The notes: generated from the sequence alone by a model not told the origin. A stretch of 64,000 bases of DNA from Streptomyces sp. HUAS ZL42 (GCF_040782645.1 NZ_CP160403.1:9273001-9337000), one strand, 5' to 3'. Numbered from the stretch's first letter, positions 8,726-17,114 are shown. Program-made: numbers and translations.

Positions 8726-9781
8726 ATGAGCACCGACACCGAGGCCCCCGCGGCCGTGGAAGAGGTTCACATCCTCTGGACCTCCGAGGGCATGAGCTGC
8801 GACGGGGACACCGTCTCCGTCACGGCGGCATCCCTGCCCAGCCTGGAGGACGTGGTCCTCGGCGCCATCCCGGGACTGCCGAAGGTCGTCCTGCACAACA
8901 AGGTGCTCTCCTATGACAGCGCCGACGATTTCACCCGGCCCTTCCACCAGGCCGCCGACGGGACGCTGGGTGCGCCGTACGTGCTCGTCGTGGAGGGCTC
9001 CATTCCCAACGAGCGCATCAACGGCGACGGTTACTGGACGTCGATGGGCAACGACCCGCGTACGGGCGATCCCATCACCTTCAACACGTGGATCGATCGG
9101 CTCGCCCCCGGCGCCTTCGCCGTCGTCGCGGTCGGCACCTGTGCCACGTACGGCGGTATCCACGCCATGGCGGGCAACCCCACCGGCTGCATGGGCCTGG
9201 CCGACTACCTGGGCTGGGACTTCCGCTCGGCCGGCGGGCTGCCGATCGTCAATGTGCCCGGCTGCCCCGTCCAGCCCGACAACTTCATGGAGACCGTGAC
9301 CTGGCTGCTCTACCAGGCCGCGGGTCTGGCCCCGGCCATCCCGCTCGACGAGCAGCTGCGCCCCACCTGGTTGTTCGGCAAGACCGTGCACGAGGGCTGC
9401 GACCGTGCCGCGTACTACGAGCAGGGTGACTTCGCCAAGGACTACAACTCGCCCAAGTGCCAGGTGAAGATCGGCTGTTGGGGTCCCGTGGTCAACTGCA
9501 ACGTCACCAAGCGCGGATGGATGGACGGCATCGGCGGCTGCCCCAACGTCGGTGGCATCTGCATCGGCTGCACCATGCCCGGCTTTCCCGACAAGTTCAT
9601 GCCGTTCATGGACGAGCCGCCCGGCGGCAGCGTCTCCTCCGGCATCCTCGCCTCCTCCTACGGTCCGCTGGTGCGCAGGCTGCGCGCCATCACCAACCGT
9701 TCGGTCAACCAGGAGCCCAAGTGGCGCCACAACCGCAGCGAACTCACCTCCGGCTTCGCGCCGCGCTGGCCCGGCAAGTGA
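8726..9781 (+). CDS. hhyS: [NiFe] hydrogenase small subunit, group 1h (actinobacterial, high affinity)
   Basis: This electron-transfer subunit carries three Fe-S clusters. The ATG at 8726 follows an AGGAAGGGA ribosome site; the longer frame is rejected. There is no Tat signal peptide and no C-terminal membrane anchor, as in soluble or peripherally bound group 1h enzymes. Cluster motifs are EGMSCDGD (Cys25), VGTCATYGGI, TGCMGL, NVPGCPVQPDN, then HEGCDRAAYYEQGDFA, KIGCWGPVVNC and GGCPNVGGICIGCTMPGFPD. The first Cys of the usual proximal CxxC is missing and Asp follows Cys25, matching the Asp-ligated proximal cluster known from the Ralstonia enzyme of this group. 351 residues. Confidence 0.95.
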   Translation: MSTDTEAPAAVEEVHILWTSEGMSCDGDTVSVTAASLPSLEDVVLGAIPGLPKVVLHNKVLSYDSADDFTRPFHQAADGTLGAPYVLVVEGSIPNERINGDGYWTSMGNDPRTGDPITFNTWIDRLAPGAFAVVAVGTCATYGGIHAMAGNPTGCMGLADYLGWDFRSAGGLPIVNVPGCPVQPDNFMETVTWLLYQAAGLAPAIPLDEQLRPTWLFGKTVHEGCDRAAYYEQGDFAKDYNSPKCQVKIGCWGPVVNCNVTKRGWMDGIGGCPNVGGICIGCTMPGFPDKFMPFMDEPPGGSVSSGILASSYGPLVRRLRAITNRSVNQEPKWRHNRSELTSGFAPRWPGK

Positions 9782-9831
9782 CCTGACCCCCGAACTCCCA
9801 CGCCTGACCATGTGTGAAAGGAATCCGTCGA

Positions 9832-11622
9832 GTGACGACGAGACAGGCCGCCCCGGCGGAGCAGCGCACCCTCACCGATGTCGCGTTCGATCCGATCACC
9901 CGGATCGTCGGCAACCTGGGCATCTACACGAAGATCGACTTCAATGCCCGTGAGGTCGTGGAGTGCAAGAGCACCTCATCGGTCTTCCGTGGCTACAGCG
10001 TCTTCATGAAGGGCAAGGATCCCCGCGACGCGCACTTCATCACCAGCCGCATCTGCGGCATCTGCGGGGACAACCACGCCACCTGCTCGGTCTACGCACA
10101 GAACATGGCCTACGGGGTGAAGCCGCCGCCCCTCGCCGACTGGATCATCAACCTCGGCGAGGCCGCCGAGTACATGTTCGACCACACGATCTTCCAGGAC
10201 AACATGGTCTTCGTCGACTACTGCGAACGCATGGTCAAGGAGACCAACCCCGGCGTGTGGGAGCGGGCCGAGCGCACCCCCGCGCCGCGCGGCGACCAGC
10301 ACGGCCACCGGACCATCGGCGACATCATGCGCTCGTACAACCCCTTCGAGGGGGCGACGTACAAAGAGGCGCTGGTCATGAGCCGCCTCACCCGCGAGAT
10401 GATCTGTCTCATGGAGGGCCGCCATGTGCATCCCTCCACGCTCTACCCGGGTGGTGTCGGCACCGTCGCCACCCCCCAGCTCTTCACGGACTACCTGGTT
10501 CGCCTCACCCGCTGTCTGGACTTCGTCAAGCGTGCCGTCGCCATGAACGACGACGTCTTCGACTTCTTCTACGAGGCCCTGCCCGGCTACGAGGAGGTCG
10601 GCCGCCGCCGTACCCTGCTCGGCTGCTGGGGGGCCTTCCAGGACCCCGAGATCGTCGACTACAGCTACAAGAAGATGAACGAGTGGGGCAACGCCATGTT
10701 CGTCACCCCGGGCATCGTGGTCGACAACCAGCTCGTTACCACGGACCTGGTCGACATCAACCTCGGCATGCGCATCCTGCTCGGCAGTTCGTACTACGAG
10801 GACTGGACGGGCGAGGAGACGTTCGTCGACAAGGATCCGCTCGGCAACCCGGTTGACAAGCGCCACCCCTGGAACCAGACCACCCTGCCCGCACCGCAGA
10901 AGCGCAACCTGGACGGCGGCAACTACAGCTGGGTGATGAGCCCCCGCTGGTTCGACAAGCGCACCAACGACTTCCTCGCCCTGGACACGGGCGGCGGACC
11001 CATCGCCCGTCTGTGGGCCACCGCGCTCGCCGGGAAGGTCAACACCCCGTATGTGCGTTCCACGGGCCACAGCGTGCAGATCGACCTGCCGAAGACCCCT
11101 TCGTCGCCCGAGCGGCGGCTGGAGTGGACGCCCCCGCCGTTCCCGAACACCATCGAACGCAACCGGGCCCGCATGTACTTCGTGGCCTACGCGGCGGCCA
11201 TGGCCTTCCACTTCGTCGACCAGGCCCTGAACGAGGTCCGTTCCGGCGTCACCAAGACCTTCCAGGACTTCAAGGTGCCCAAGGACGCCATCGGCTGCGG
11301 CTTCCACGAGGCCGTACGCGGCGTGCTCAGTCACCACATGGTCATCCGCGACGGCAAGATCGCCAACTACCACCCGTACCCGCCGACCCCGTGGAACGCC
11401 AGCCCGCGCGACTTCTACGGCACCCCCGGCCCGTACGAGGACGCCGTACAGGGCTGCCCGATCTTCGAGGAGAACGGGCCGGAGAACTTCAAGGGCATCG
11501 ACATCATGCGCACCGTCCGCAGCTTCGACCCCTGCTTGCCGTGCGGCGTGCACATGTACCTCGGCGGCGGCCGCACCCTCACCCAGTCCCACTCGCCGAC
11601 CTTCGGCGCCCTCGCCCACTAG
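9832..11622 (+). CDS. hhyL: [NiFe] hydrogenase large subunit, group 1h
   Basis: This catalytic subunit oxidises H2 at the Ni-Fe(CN)2CO centre. The GTG at 9832 (VTTRQAAPAEQR) has an AAAGGA site 10 bp upstream and is preferred over the GTG at 9814. The L1 motif RICGICGDNHATC places nickel ligands at Cys75 and Cys78. The L2 motif DPCLPCGVH places Cys568 and Cys571, with the processing-site His574. The 22 residues after His574 form the peptide removed by the maturation endopeptidase encoded downstream. 596 residues, intact. High-affinity oxidation of atmospheric H2 is known for this group and inferred here. Confidence 0.96.
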   Translation: MTTRQAAPAEQRTLTDVAFDPITRIVGNLGIYTKIDFNAREVVECKSTSSVFRGYSVFMKGKDPRDAHFITSRICGICGDNHATCSVYAQNMAYGVKPPPLADWIINLGEAAEYMFDHTIFQDNMVFVDYCERMVKETNPGVWERAERTPAPRGDQHGHRTIGDIMRSYNPFEGATYKEALVMSRLTREMICLMEGRHVHPSTLYPGGVGTVATPQLFTDYLVRLTRCLDFVKRAVAMNDDVFDFFYEALPGYEEVGRRRTLLGCWGAFQDPEIVDYSYKKMNEWGNAMFVTPGIVVDNQLVTTDLVDINLGMRILLGSSYYEDWTGEETFVDKDPLGNPVDKRHPWNQTTLPAPQKRNLDGGNYSWVMSPRWFDKRTNDFLALDTGGGPIARLWATALAGKVNTPYVRSTGHSVQIDLPKTPSSPERRLEWTPPPFPNTIERNRARMYFVAYAAAMAFHFVDQALNEVRSGVTKTFQDFKVPKDAIGCGFHEAVRGVLSHHMVIRDGKIANYHPYPPTPWNASPRDFYGTPGPYEDAVQGCPIFEENGPENFKGIDIMRTVRSFDPCLPCGVHMYLGGGRTLTQSHSPTFGALAH

Positions 11623-11633
11623 GACGGCCGGCG

Positions 11634-12164
11634 ATGCCCTTCGAACCCTGGGACGACGCATACGCCCGCCGACGGGTGGCACTGGCCGAGGAACAGCTGT
11701 CCGGGCTGGACGCCCTGCCGGACGGTCTCGCCGCGGCTCGGGCCGCACAGACCGTCGAGACACTCGTCGGGCTGTACGGCCAGTGCCTGGGACGGATCAC
11801 CGCCCAGCTGGCCGAACACCCGGACGTGCTGGACCGGTTGGCCGCCGACGACCTGGTCGGGCATCTGCTGCTGGTGCACGACCTGCACCCGCACCCGGTC
11901 GGGACACGGGTCCGGCAGGCCCTCGCCGCGCTGCCCGAACCCCCCGAAGTGCTGGAGATGTCCGGCACGGCGGTTCGCGTCCGGATCCGCGGCGGTGGTT
12001 GCGGGTCGGCCGGGGCCGAGCAGGCGGTACGGGACGCCGTGGCCGCATGTGCGCCGGAGATCGAGGACGTCCGGGTGGAGAGCGCGGGCCCGGCCGAAGC
12101 GCTGATCCCCGTCGACTCGCTGTTCCGTGACCGCGCCCCGGTCGCGGGAGGTGCCTGCGGATGA
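11634..12164 (+). CDS. NifU-like (Nfu-type) domain protein of the hydrogenase operon
   Basis: A 176-residue protein starts 11 bp after the large-subunit gene. Residues ~1-95 are a helical region rich in Ala/Leu. Residues ~100-160 resemble the NifU C-terminal iron-sulfur scaffold (VLEMSGTAVRVRIRGGGCGS, then AEQAVRDAVAACAPEIEDVR). The family's CxxC is degenerate: Cys123 is kept but the second position is Ala. A role in Fe-S assembly or electron transfer for the hydrogenase is inferred from fold and position only. Its end overlaps the next start (ATGA). Confidence 0.8.
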   Translation: MPFEPWDDAYARRRVALAEEQLSGLDALPDGLAAARAAQTVETLVGLYGQCLGRITAQLAEHPDVLDRLAADDLVGHLLLVHDLHPHPVGTRVRQALAALPEPPEVLEMSGTAVRVRIRGGGCGSAGAEQAVRDAVAACAPEIEDVRVESAGPAEALIPVDSLFRDRAPVAGGACG

Positions 12165-12811
12165 GCGGGCTGCGTCGTGTGGCGCGGCAGGCGGCCCGCG
12201 CCGAGACCCGGGACGACCCTGAGCAGCGGTGCGACCTGTGCGCACAGCCACTCCCGCCCGGGTGCGCGCACCGTCATGTGCTCCAGCCCGCCACCGGCAC
12301 CGTCTCCTGCGCGTGCCGCGCCTGCGCGGTGCTCTTCGACCACGACGCGGGCTCGGCCGGGGGCTACCGCCTGCTGCCGCAGGAGCGGCGGCGGCTCGAC
12401 GGCTGTCGCATCGACGACGCCGTGTGGGCCGGCCTCGGCGTCCCCGTCTCCCTCGCCTTCTTCACCCGTTCTGGCGAGACCGGGGAGGTCACGGCGGCGT
12501 ACCCGAGTCCACTCGGCCCGCTGCGTGCCGCGGTTCCCCCGGACAGCTGGCGGCAGGTCGAGGCATGCCATCCCGACCTGCCGGCGCTCGTCCCCGACGT
12601 ACAGGCCCTGCTGGTGAACCGCGCGCGTGGGGCGAGCGAGCACTGGCTCGCCCCGCTCGACGACTGCTACCGCCTGGTCGCCGTCGTGCGCGCACACTGG
12701 AAGGGACTGGACGGCGGCCCTGAGGTGTGGCAGCGGGTCGAGGACTTCTTCCGAGCACTGGCCGAACCCACCACCTTCACCACACAGGAGGCGTCATGGG
12801 CATCACCGTAG
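12161..12811 (+). CDS. hydrogenase-operon conserved protein with Cys-rich N-terminus (DUF5947-like)
   Basis: 216 residues. The N-terminal ~60 residues carry CDLC (24/27), GCAHRHV (Cys35, His37, His39) and SCACRAC (Cys50/52/55), a plausible zinc- or iron-binding knuckle of rubredoxin-like character. The rest is a mixed alpha/beta domain with many Trp and no known motif. I recall proteins of this type next to group 1h hydrogenases under the name DUF5947; the name was not verified. Its position between NifU-like and small basic genes suggests an assembly or electron-carrier role. It overlaps the previous gene by ATGA and the next by 16 bp. Confidence 0.8.
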   Translation: MSGLRRVARQAARAETRDDPEQRCDLCAQPLPPGCAHRHVLQPATGTVSCACRACAVLFDHDAGSAGGYRLLPQERRRLDGCRIDDAVWAGLGVPVSLAFFTRSGETGEVTAAYPSPLGPLRAAVPPDSWRQVEACHPDLPALVPDVQALLVNRARGASEHWLAPLDDCYRLVAVVRAHWKGLDGGPEVWQRVEDFFRALAEPTTFTTQEASWASP

Positions 12812-13002
12812 GCAAACCCGACGTAGAGCCCGACAGGCCCGCGCACGTCGCGGGTGTCCGGCGCGGCAACCATCGGGGCTTCTACAAGCGTCAGCCGGGG
12901 CACCGCCGCAACGACCGCTCCACGGCCCGGCGCTCCACCGGCATCAACGCCAGGCACCGCAACCCGGTCGACCGGGACATGCCGAATCTGTCGCCCGCAT
13001 GA
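12796..13002 (+). CDS. small basic hydrogenase-operon protein (68 aa)
   Basis: It starts inside the end of the preceding gene behind an AGGAG site (12786-12790), and its stop overlaps the next start (ATGA), so it is embedded in the operon. The 68 residues are strongly basic (RRGNHRGFYKRQPGHRRNDR, with many Arg/His/Asn), lack Cys and have no hydrophobic segment. The peptide is likely disordered alone and could be an assembly clamp or subunit-interface peptide. No function is known to me. Confidence 0.75.
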   Translation: MGITVGKPDVEPDRPAHVAGVRRGNHRGFYKRQPGHRRNDRSTARRSTGINARHRNPVDRDMPNLSPA

Positions 13003-13706
13003 CGGCGCCCCCGTTGTCCGCTCCGCCGGCCCCGGCGGCTCCGGTCCTGGCGTTCGCCGTCACCGGAGCGGAGGAGGAGCGCTTCACGGCTGTGCCCACC
13101 CTCCGCTTCGGCCTGGAGATCGCCAGGACCGCCGGCCTGCCCGTCGGCTCGGTCGCCCTGACCGCCGTCGTCCGCATCGACGTGGCCCGCCGCCGCTACG
13201 ACCCTCGGGCCCAGGAGGCGCTCGGTGAGCTGTTCGGGACGCCCGAGCAGTGGGCGACCAGCATGCGCCCGCTCACCTGGACCCGCACGACCGTCCACGT
13301 ACCGGCCTTCGACGACCGCACCACGGTGCAGATCCCCGTCGAGTGCTCCTACGACACCGAGCTGGCCGTCACCAAGTACCTGCGCGCGGTCGGCGACGAC
13401 GGCGACGTGCCGCTGGACTTCCTGTTCAGCGGCACCGTATTCCACCGTGCCCCCGGCGGACCCGGACTCGCCGCCTCCCGCATCTCCTGGTCCGACGGCA
13501 ACACCCGATACGCCCTGCCCGCCGCCCTCTGGCACTCCCTGACCGACCGCCACCACGCGGGCAGCCCCTGGCTGCGGCTCTCCCGCGAGACCTTCGACCG
13601 CCTCGACGCCTACCGTGCCCGGCACGTCCTCGTCAGTCCCGACGACGCCGTGCGCGTCCTGCTCGACAGCGCCGCCCAACCACACTCGGGGACCTCCACC
13701 ACATGA
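12999..13706 (+). CDS. hydrogenase-operon conserved protein (DUF6084-like)
   Basis: 235 residues, starting at the ATG that overlaps the previous stop (ATGA). After a Pro/Ala-rich leader (~1-18) comes a beta-rich domain with FAVTGAEEERFTAVPTLRFG, RRYDPRAQEALGELFG and VECSYDTELAVTKYL. It has no cysteine ligands, signal peptide or membrane segment. It matches what I recall as DUF6084, found with this hydrogenase type (name not verified). Tight coupling on both sides argues for a stoichiometric or assembly role rather than a separate pathway. Confidence 0.8.
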   Translation: MTAPPLSAPPAPAAPVLAFAVTGAEEERFTAVPTLRFGLEIARTAGLPVGSVALTAVVRIDVARRRYDPRAQEALGELFGTPEQWATSMRPLTWTRTTVHVPAFDDRTTVQIPVECSYDTELAVTKYLRAVGDDGDVPLDFLFSGTVFHRAPGGPGLAASRISWSDGNTRYALPAALWHSLTDRHHAGSPWLRLSRETFDRLDAYRARHVLVSPDDAVRVLLDSAAQPHSGTSTT

Positions 13707-14734
13707 CCCTCACCGACCACTCGGATCTCTCGGATCCTCCGGACCTAGCGGATGTCGAGAAGATCACCCGGACCTGCCTGTACGAGGGCTACCTCCTGTG
13801 GCCCTACCGCAGATCCGCGCTGAAGAACACCAAACGCTGGACCTTCGGCGGAGTCTTCCCCGCCGTCTGCGCCGACGCGCTCGGCGAACCGGCGACCATG
13901 ACCACCCAAGTGCTCCACGAGGGACCCCCGGACGACCTCACGGTCCGGGTCCGCTTCCTTCAGGTGGTGGACCGCACGGTGATGCAGGACGGGCGCCGAG
14001 TCGACGAGCTGACGGTGGCGGGGGAGCGTTATGTCAGCTGGCAGGAGGTGACCGAACGCGAGGTCGTCCTGACCGGCGTCCACCGCACCGCGGCCGTCGC
14101 CGTGCCCGAGGGCACCGCCACCGAGGAGCTGCCAGGCGCGGCCGCCTGCCTCGTCCGCAGCTGGCGGCAGCTCACCGGCAGGGTCGAAGTGGCGGCCGAG
14201 CCGGTCGCGGACGGCGTACGCCGGCTGACCGTGCGGATCGCGAACAGCACGCCCTGCCCGGTGCCGCAACCCGGCACCCGGCACGCGAGGGAGGCGGCTG
14301 CGCCGTACGCCTTCGTCTCCACGCACACCGTGCTGCACAGCGACAGCGGCCGCTTCGTCTCCCTCCTGGACCCGCCCCTGGCGTTGCGCGACCCCGCGGC
14401 GGCCTGCCGCAACGAGGGCACCTGGCCGGTACTCGTCGGCAGCGACGCGGGCGACGGGCGGGGGCACACCGTGCTCTCCTCGCCGGTCACGCTGTACGAC
14501 TTCCCGCGCGTCGCGCCCGAAAGCCCGGGCGACCTCTTCGACGGAACCGAGATCGACCAGTTGCTCGTGCTGAGCGTGCTGAGCATGACCGACGAGGAAC
14601 GGGCCGAGGCGAGGGCGAGCGACCCGCGGGCCCGCGAGATCCTCGACCGGTGCGCGGGGCTCGGCACCGACGACCTGATGGCCCTGCACGGCACCATCCG
14701 CGAGTTCCGCACAGCGGCCGGGGAGGCACAGTGA
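13703..14734 (+). CDS. hydrogenase-operon conserved protein of unknown function (343 aa)
   Basis: 343 residues, ATGA-coupled to the previous gene and GTGA-coupled to the protease gene. Distinctive stretches are RTCLYEGYLLWPYRRSALKN near the N-terminus (~20-40), WTFGGVFPAVCADALGE, and a C-terminal region rich in Asp/Glu. A mid-protein segment (RIANSTPCPVPQPGTRHARE, then FVSTHTVLH) precedes a hydrophobic core. There is no signal peptide, membrane helix or Fe-S motif. Function unknown; conservation within group 1h loci is from memory. An assembly factor is the best guess. Confidence 0.78.
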   Translation: MTLTDHSDLSDPPDLADVEKITRTCLYEGYLLWPYRRSALKNTKRWTFGGVFPAVCADALGEPATMTTQVLHEGPPDDLTVRVRFLQVVDRTVMQDGRRVDELTVAGERYVSWQEVTEREVVLTGVHRTAAVAVPEGTATEELPGAAACLVRSWRQLTGRVEVAAEPVADGVRRLTVRIANSTPCPVPQPGTRHAREAAAPYAFVSTHTVLHSDSGRFVSLLDPPLALRDPAAACRNEGTWPVLVGSDAGDGRGHTVLSSPVTLYDFPRVAPESPGDLFDGTEIDQLLVLSVLSMTDEERAEARASDPRAREILDRCAGLGTDDLMALHGTIREFRTAAGEAQ

Positions 14735-15495
14735 ACGTCGCCTCCTGCCGTCCCGGCACGCGGGTGCGGCTGCGGCCGTCCCGGCGGGCGGACATCATGG
14801 ACCTGGCCCTGGCGGGGCGGATCGCCGAAGTCGCCGCCGTGGAGGAGGACTTCGAGGGGCAGCTGCACGTAGCCGTCGTCCTGGAGGGAGACCCGGGACG
14901 TGACCTGGGTGCCGCGAGCCAGATCGGCCACCGGTTCTTCTTCGCCCCCGACGAACTGGAACCGCTCGCCGGAACCGACGGCGACCCGCCGCCCCACCGC
15001 GTGCTCGTCGCGGGCGTCGGCAACATCTTCATGGCCGATGACGGGTTCGGGCCCGAGGCCGCCGCGGTCCTCGCCCGCCGCCCGTTGCCCGCCGGCGTCC
15101 ACGTCGCCGACTTCGGCATCCGCGGCATGGACCTCGCGTACCGCATGCTGGACGGCTATGCCACCGTCGTCCTGCTGGACGCCACCCCGCACGGGCAGCC
15201 GCCCGGCACCCTGAGTGTCATCGAGCCGGATCTTGCCGCGCTGCCCGCCGGGGCTGCTCCCGAGGCCCACTCCATGGATCCCGTCAAGGTCCTCGCTCTG
15301 GCCGGGCAACTGGGCGACGGGGACCTGCCCCGGGTACTCGTCGTCGGCTGCGAGCCCGAGGTCCGCATGAACGGCGACGAAGTGGACGTGGTCGTCGGCC
15401 TCAGCGAACCGGTACGCGAGGCCGTCGAGCGCTCGGTGCCGTTCGTCGAGTCCTTGGTTGCCGAAATCCTCGCCGACGCCGCCGAGAGGAGGTGA
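14731..15495 (+). CDS. hydrogenase maturation endopeptidase with extra N-terminal domain
   Basis: This nickel-dependent peptidase (HycI/HyaD/HoxM family) removes the C-terminal extension of the large subunit after metal insertion. The protease part is residues ~90-254 with GVGNIFMADDGFGPEA, VVLLDATPHGQPPGT and EAHSMDPVKVL. Asp104, Asp150 and His180 occupy the spacing of the nickel-sensing triad in HycI. Family members are usually ~150-170 residues. Here an N-terminal ~85-residue beta-rich domain (VRLRPSRRADIMDLALAGR) is fused in front. The GTG start overlaps the previous stop. Confidence 0.88.
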   Translation: MNVASCRPGTRVRLRPSRRADIMDLALAGRIAEVAAVEEDFEGQLHVAVVLEGDPGRDLGAASQIGHRFFFAPDELEPLAGTDGDPPPHRVLVAGVGNIFMADDGFGPEAAAVLARRPLPAGVHVADFGIRGMDLAYRMLDGYATVVLLDATPHGQPPGTLSVIEPDLAALPAGAAPEAHSMDPVKVLALAGQLGDGDLPRVLVVGCEPEVRMNGDEVDVVVGLSEPVREAVERSVPFVESLVAEILADAAERR

Positions 15496-15503
15496 ACCCC
15501 GCC

Positions 15504-15635
15504 ATGAAGGAAGGCATCTTCATCCCCGCCAGTGTCGTAAGGGCCGCGGTCGGAGTCGTCAGCACCGTTCTGTTCATGATCGCCCTGACCGAACTGCCGG
15601 AGGCACGCCGTTACTTCAAACTGAAGAGCATGTGA
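15504..15635 (+). CDS. 43-residue single-pass membrane peptide ending the hydrogenase operon
   Basis: This is a very short gene: the ATG at 15504 sits 8 bp after a GAGGAGG ribosome site that overlaps the protease stop. The peptide is MKEGIFIPASVV followed by a hydrophobic helix (~9-28) and a basic tail ending RRYFKLKSM, so it should span the membrane once with the tail in the cytosol. An in-frame GTG at 15492 would add four residues. I recall similar peptides (DUF6893-like) at the end of group 1h operons. It could anchor the otherwise soluble hydrogenase, but this is inference. Confidence 0.75.
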   Translation: MKEGIFIPASVVRAAVGVVSTVLFMIALTELPEARRYFKLKSM

Positions 15636-15739
15636 TTCCTCCCAGGGTCGTCAGCCGTGCACGGTGGACATGCCGCGCGGTGTGACCGCCCGTAGGCTGA
15701 AGTGGATGCCTGCGGACGTCCACGTCGGGAGGTTGTCCC

Positions 15740-17080
15740 ATGAGCAGGCGCTGGACTGCGCGGCTGGCTCTGGGGGCAGGTACAGCGGCGCTTCTGGTGC
15801 TGGTGATCTCCGCCGGGTTCGGAAGCGTCGTCCTTGTCGGGGTGGGAGTGGGCGGGCTTGCCCTCACGGTGGCCGGCGTGTGGTGGATGCTCACGCACAC
15901 AGGCTGGATCAGGGTGCTGGCCGTACTGCTGGTGGTCGCCGCGCCGCTGACCGTCCTGGTGCTGTATGCGATCGCCGACCTGCTGTGGGTCGTGCTGGTT
16001 TCGCTCGGTCTGTGGGCGCTGGCCGTCTCCGCAGGCAGGGCCGCACTTGTCGAAGACACCTCGCCCGGCATGCCGGAGCGATCCGTCAACCGGGCCGAGC
16101 ATCCTTTCCTGATCATGAATCCGCGCTCCGGTGGCGGAAAGGTCGAGAAGTTCCAGCTGGTCGAGAGAGCCAGGGCCCTGGGCGCCGAGGTCGTCGTGCT
16201 GGATCCGGCGCATCGGCAGGATGTGGCCGAGCTGGCGCACCGGGCCGTCCGGAGAGGTGCCGACCTGCTCGGCGTGGCGGGCGGTGACGGTACGCAGGCT
16301 CTGGTCGCAGGTGTGGCCGCAGAGCACGACGTCCCGTTCATGGTGATCAGTGCCGGCACCCGCAACCACTTCGCCATGGATCTGGGCCTGGACCGGCAGG
16401 ACCCGTCCACGTGTCTGGAGGCGCTGACCGACGGCGTCGAACTGCGCATCGACCTCGGCTACCTCCATGCGGGAAGGTCCGCGGACCCGAGTGCGGGGCG
16501 CGTCTTCGTCAACAACGCCTCGTTCGGCGTGTACGCCGCGGTGGTGCAAAGTCCCGCCTACCGCGACGACAAGGCCCGCACCATTCTGGAGATGCTGCCG
16601 GATCTGCTGACGCATCAGAGCGGAGCGCGGCTCAGCGTCCGCACCGGTGCGCTGACTCTGGATGCACCCCAGGCCGTACTCGTGAGTAACAATCCCTATC
16701 GGCCGGGTGACTCGGCGGGGCTGGGGCGCCGGGAGCGACTGGACTCGGGCGACCTGGGCGTACTGGGCGTCGAGGTCGGCAGCGCAGCCCAAGCGACGCA
16801 GCTGCTCCTGCGCGGCCGACAGGGCCGCGGACTGACCGCCGTCACCGCCCGCGAAGTGGTCGTGGACGCCGACGCTCGCGAAATCCCGGTCGGCGTCGAC
16901 GGCGAGGCCTTGCTGCTGCCCACTCCGGTGCGCTGTCGGCTCGCGGCCGGAGCCCTGCGCGTGCGTGTCCCGCGGCGCCGGCCCGGCGTGCCGCACAGCG
17001 CGCCGCCGATGGACTGGCACAGGGTGCGGCGGCTGGCGCTGACGATGGGACGGGTCGCGGCGGGACGCGACACCGTCTGA
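15740..17080 (+). CDS. diacylglycerol kinase/sphingosine kinase-like membrane protein
   Basis: 446 residues with three or four hydrophobic segments in the first ~110 residues, then a DAGK catalytic domain (~120-430). LIMNPRSGGGKVEKF is the nucleotide-entry motif, VAGGDGTQALVA (~178-190) the catalytic GGDGT, and ISAGTRNHFAMDLGLD the third signature. Such enzymes phosphorylate lipid hydroxyls with ATP; the actual lipid is not deducible. The start is behind GGGAGGTTGTCCC. Not part of the hydrogenase operon (104-bp gap). Confidence 0.88.
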   Translation: MSRRWTARLALGAGTAALLVLVISAGFGSVVLVGVGVGGLALTVAGVWWMLTHTGWIRVLAVLLVVAAPLTVLVLYAIADLLWVVLVSLGLWALAVSAGRAALVEDTSPGMPERSVNRAEHPFLIMNPRSGGGKVEKFQLVERARALGAEVVVLDPAHRQDVAELAHRAVRRGADLLGVAGGDGTQALVAGVAAEHDVPFMVISAGTRNHFAMDLGLDRQDPSTCLEALTDGVELRIDLGYLHAGRSADPSAGRVFVNNASFGVYAAVVQSPAYRDDKARTILEMLPDLLTHQSGARLSVRTGALTLDAPQAVLVSNNPYRPGDSAGLGRRERLDSGDLGVLGVEVGSAAQATQLLLRGRQGRGLTAVTAREVVVDADAREIPVGVDGEALLLPTPVRCRLAAGALRVRVPRRRPGVPHSAPPMDWHRVRRLALTMGRVAAGRDTV

Positions 17081-17114
17081 GCGCAGGCCCCGACACCGTC
17101 TGAGCGCAGGCCCC
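17069..17114 (+). repeat. 23-bp perfect tandem duplication over the kinase stop codon
   Basis: Positions 17069-17091 and 17092-17114 are identical 23-mers. The first contains the last codons and TGA of the kinase gene; the second repeats them in the 3' untranslated region. It looks like a recent slippage duplication without effect on the protein. Confidence 0.9.
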
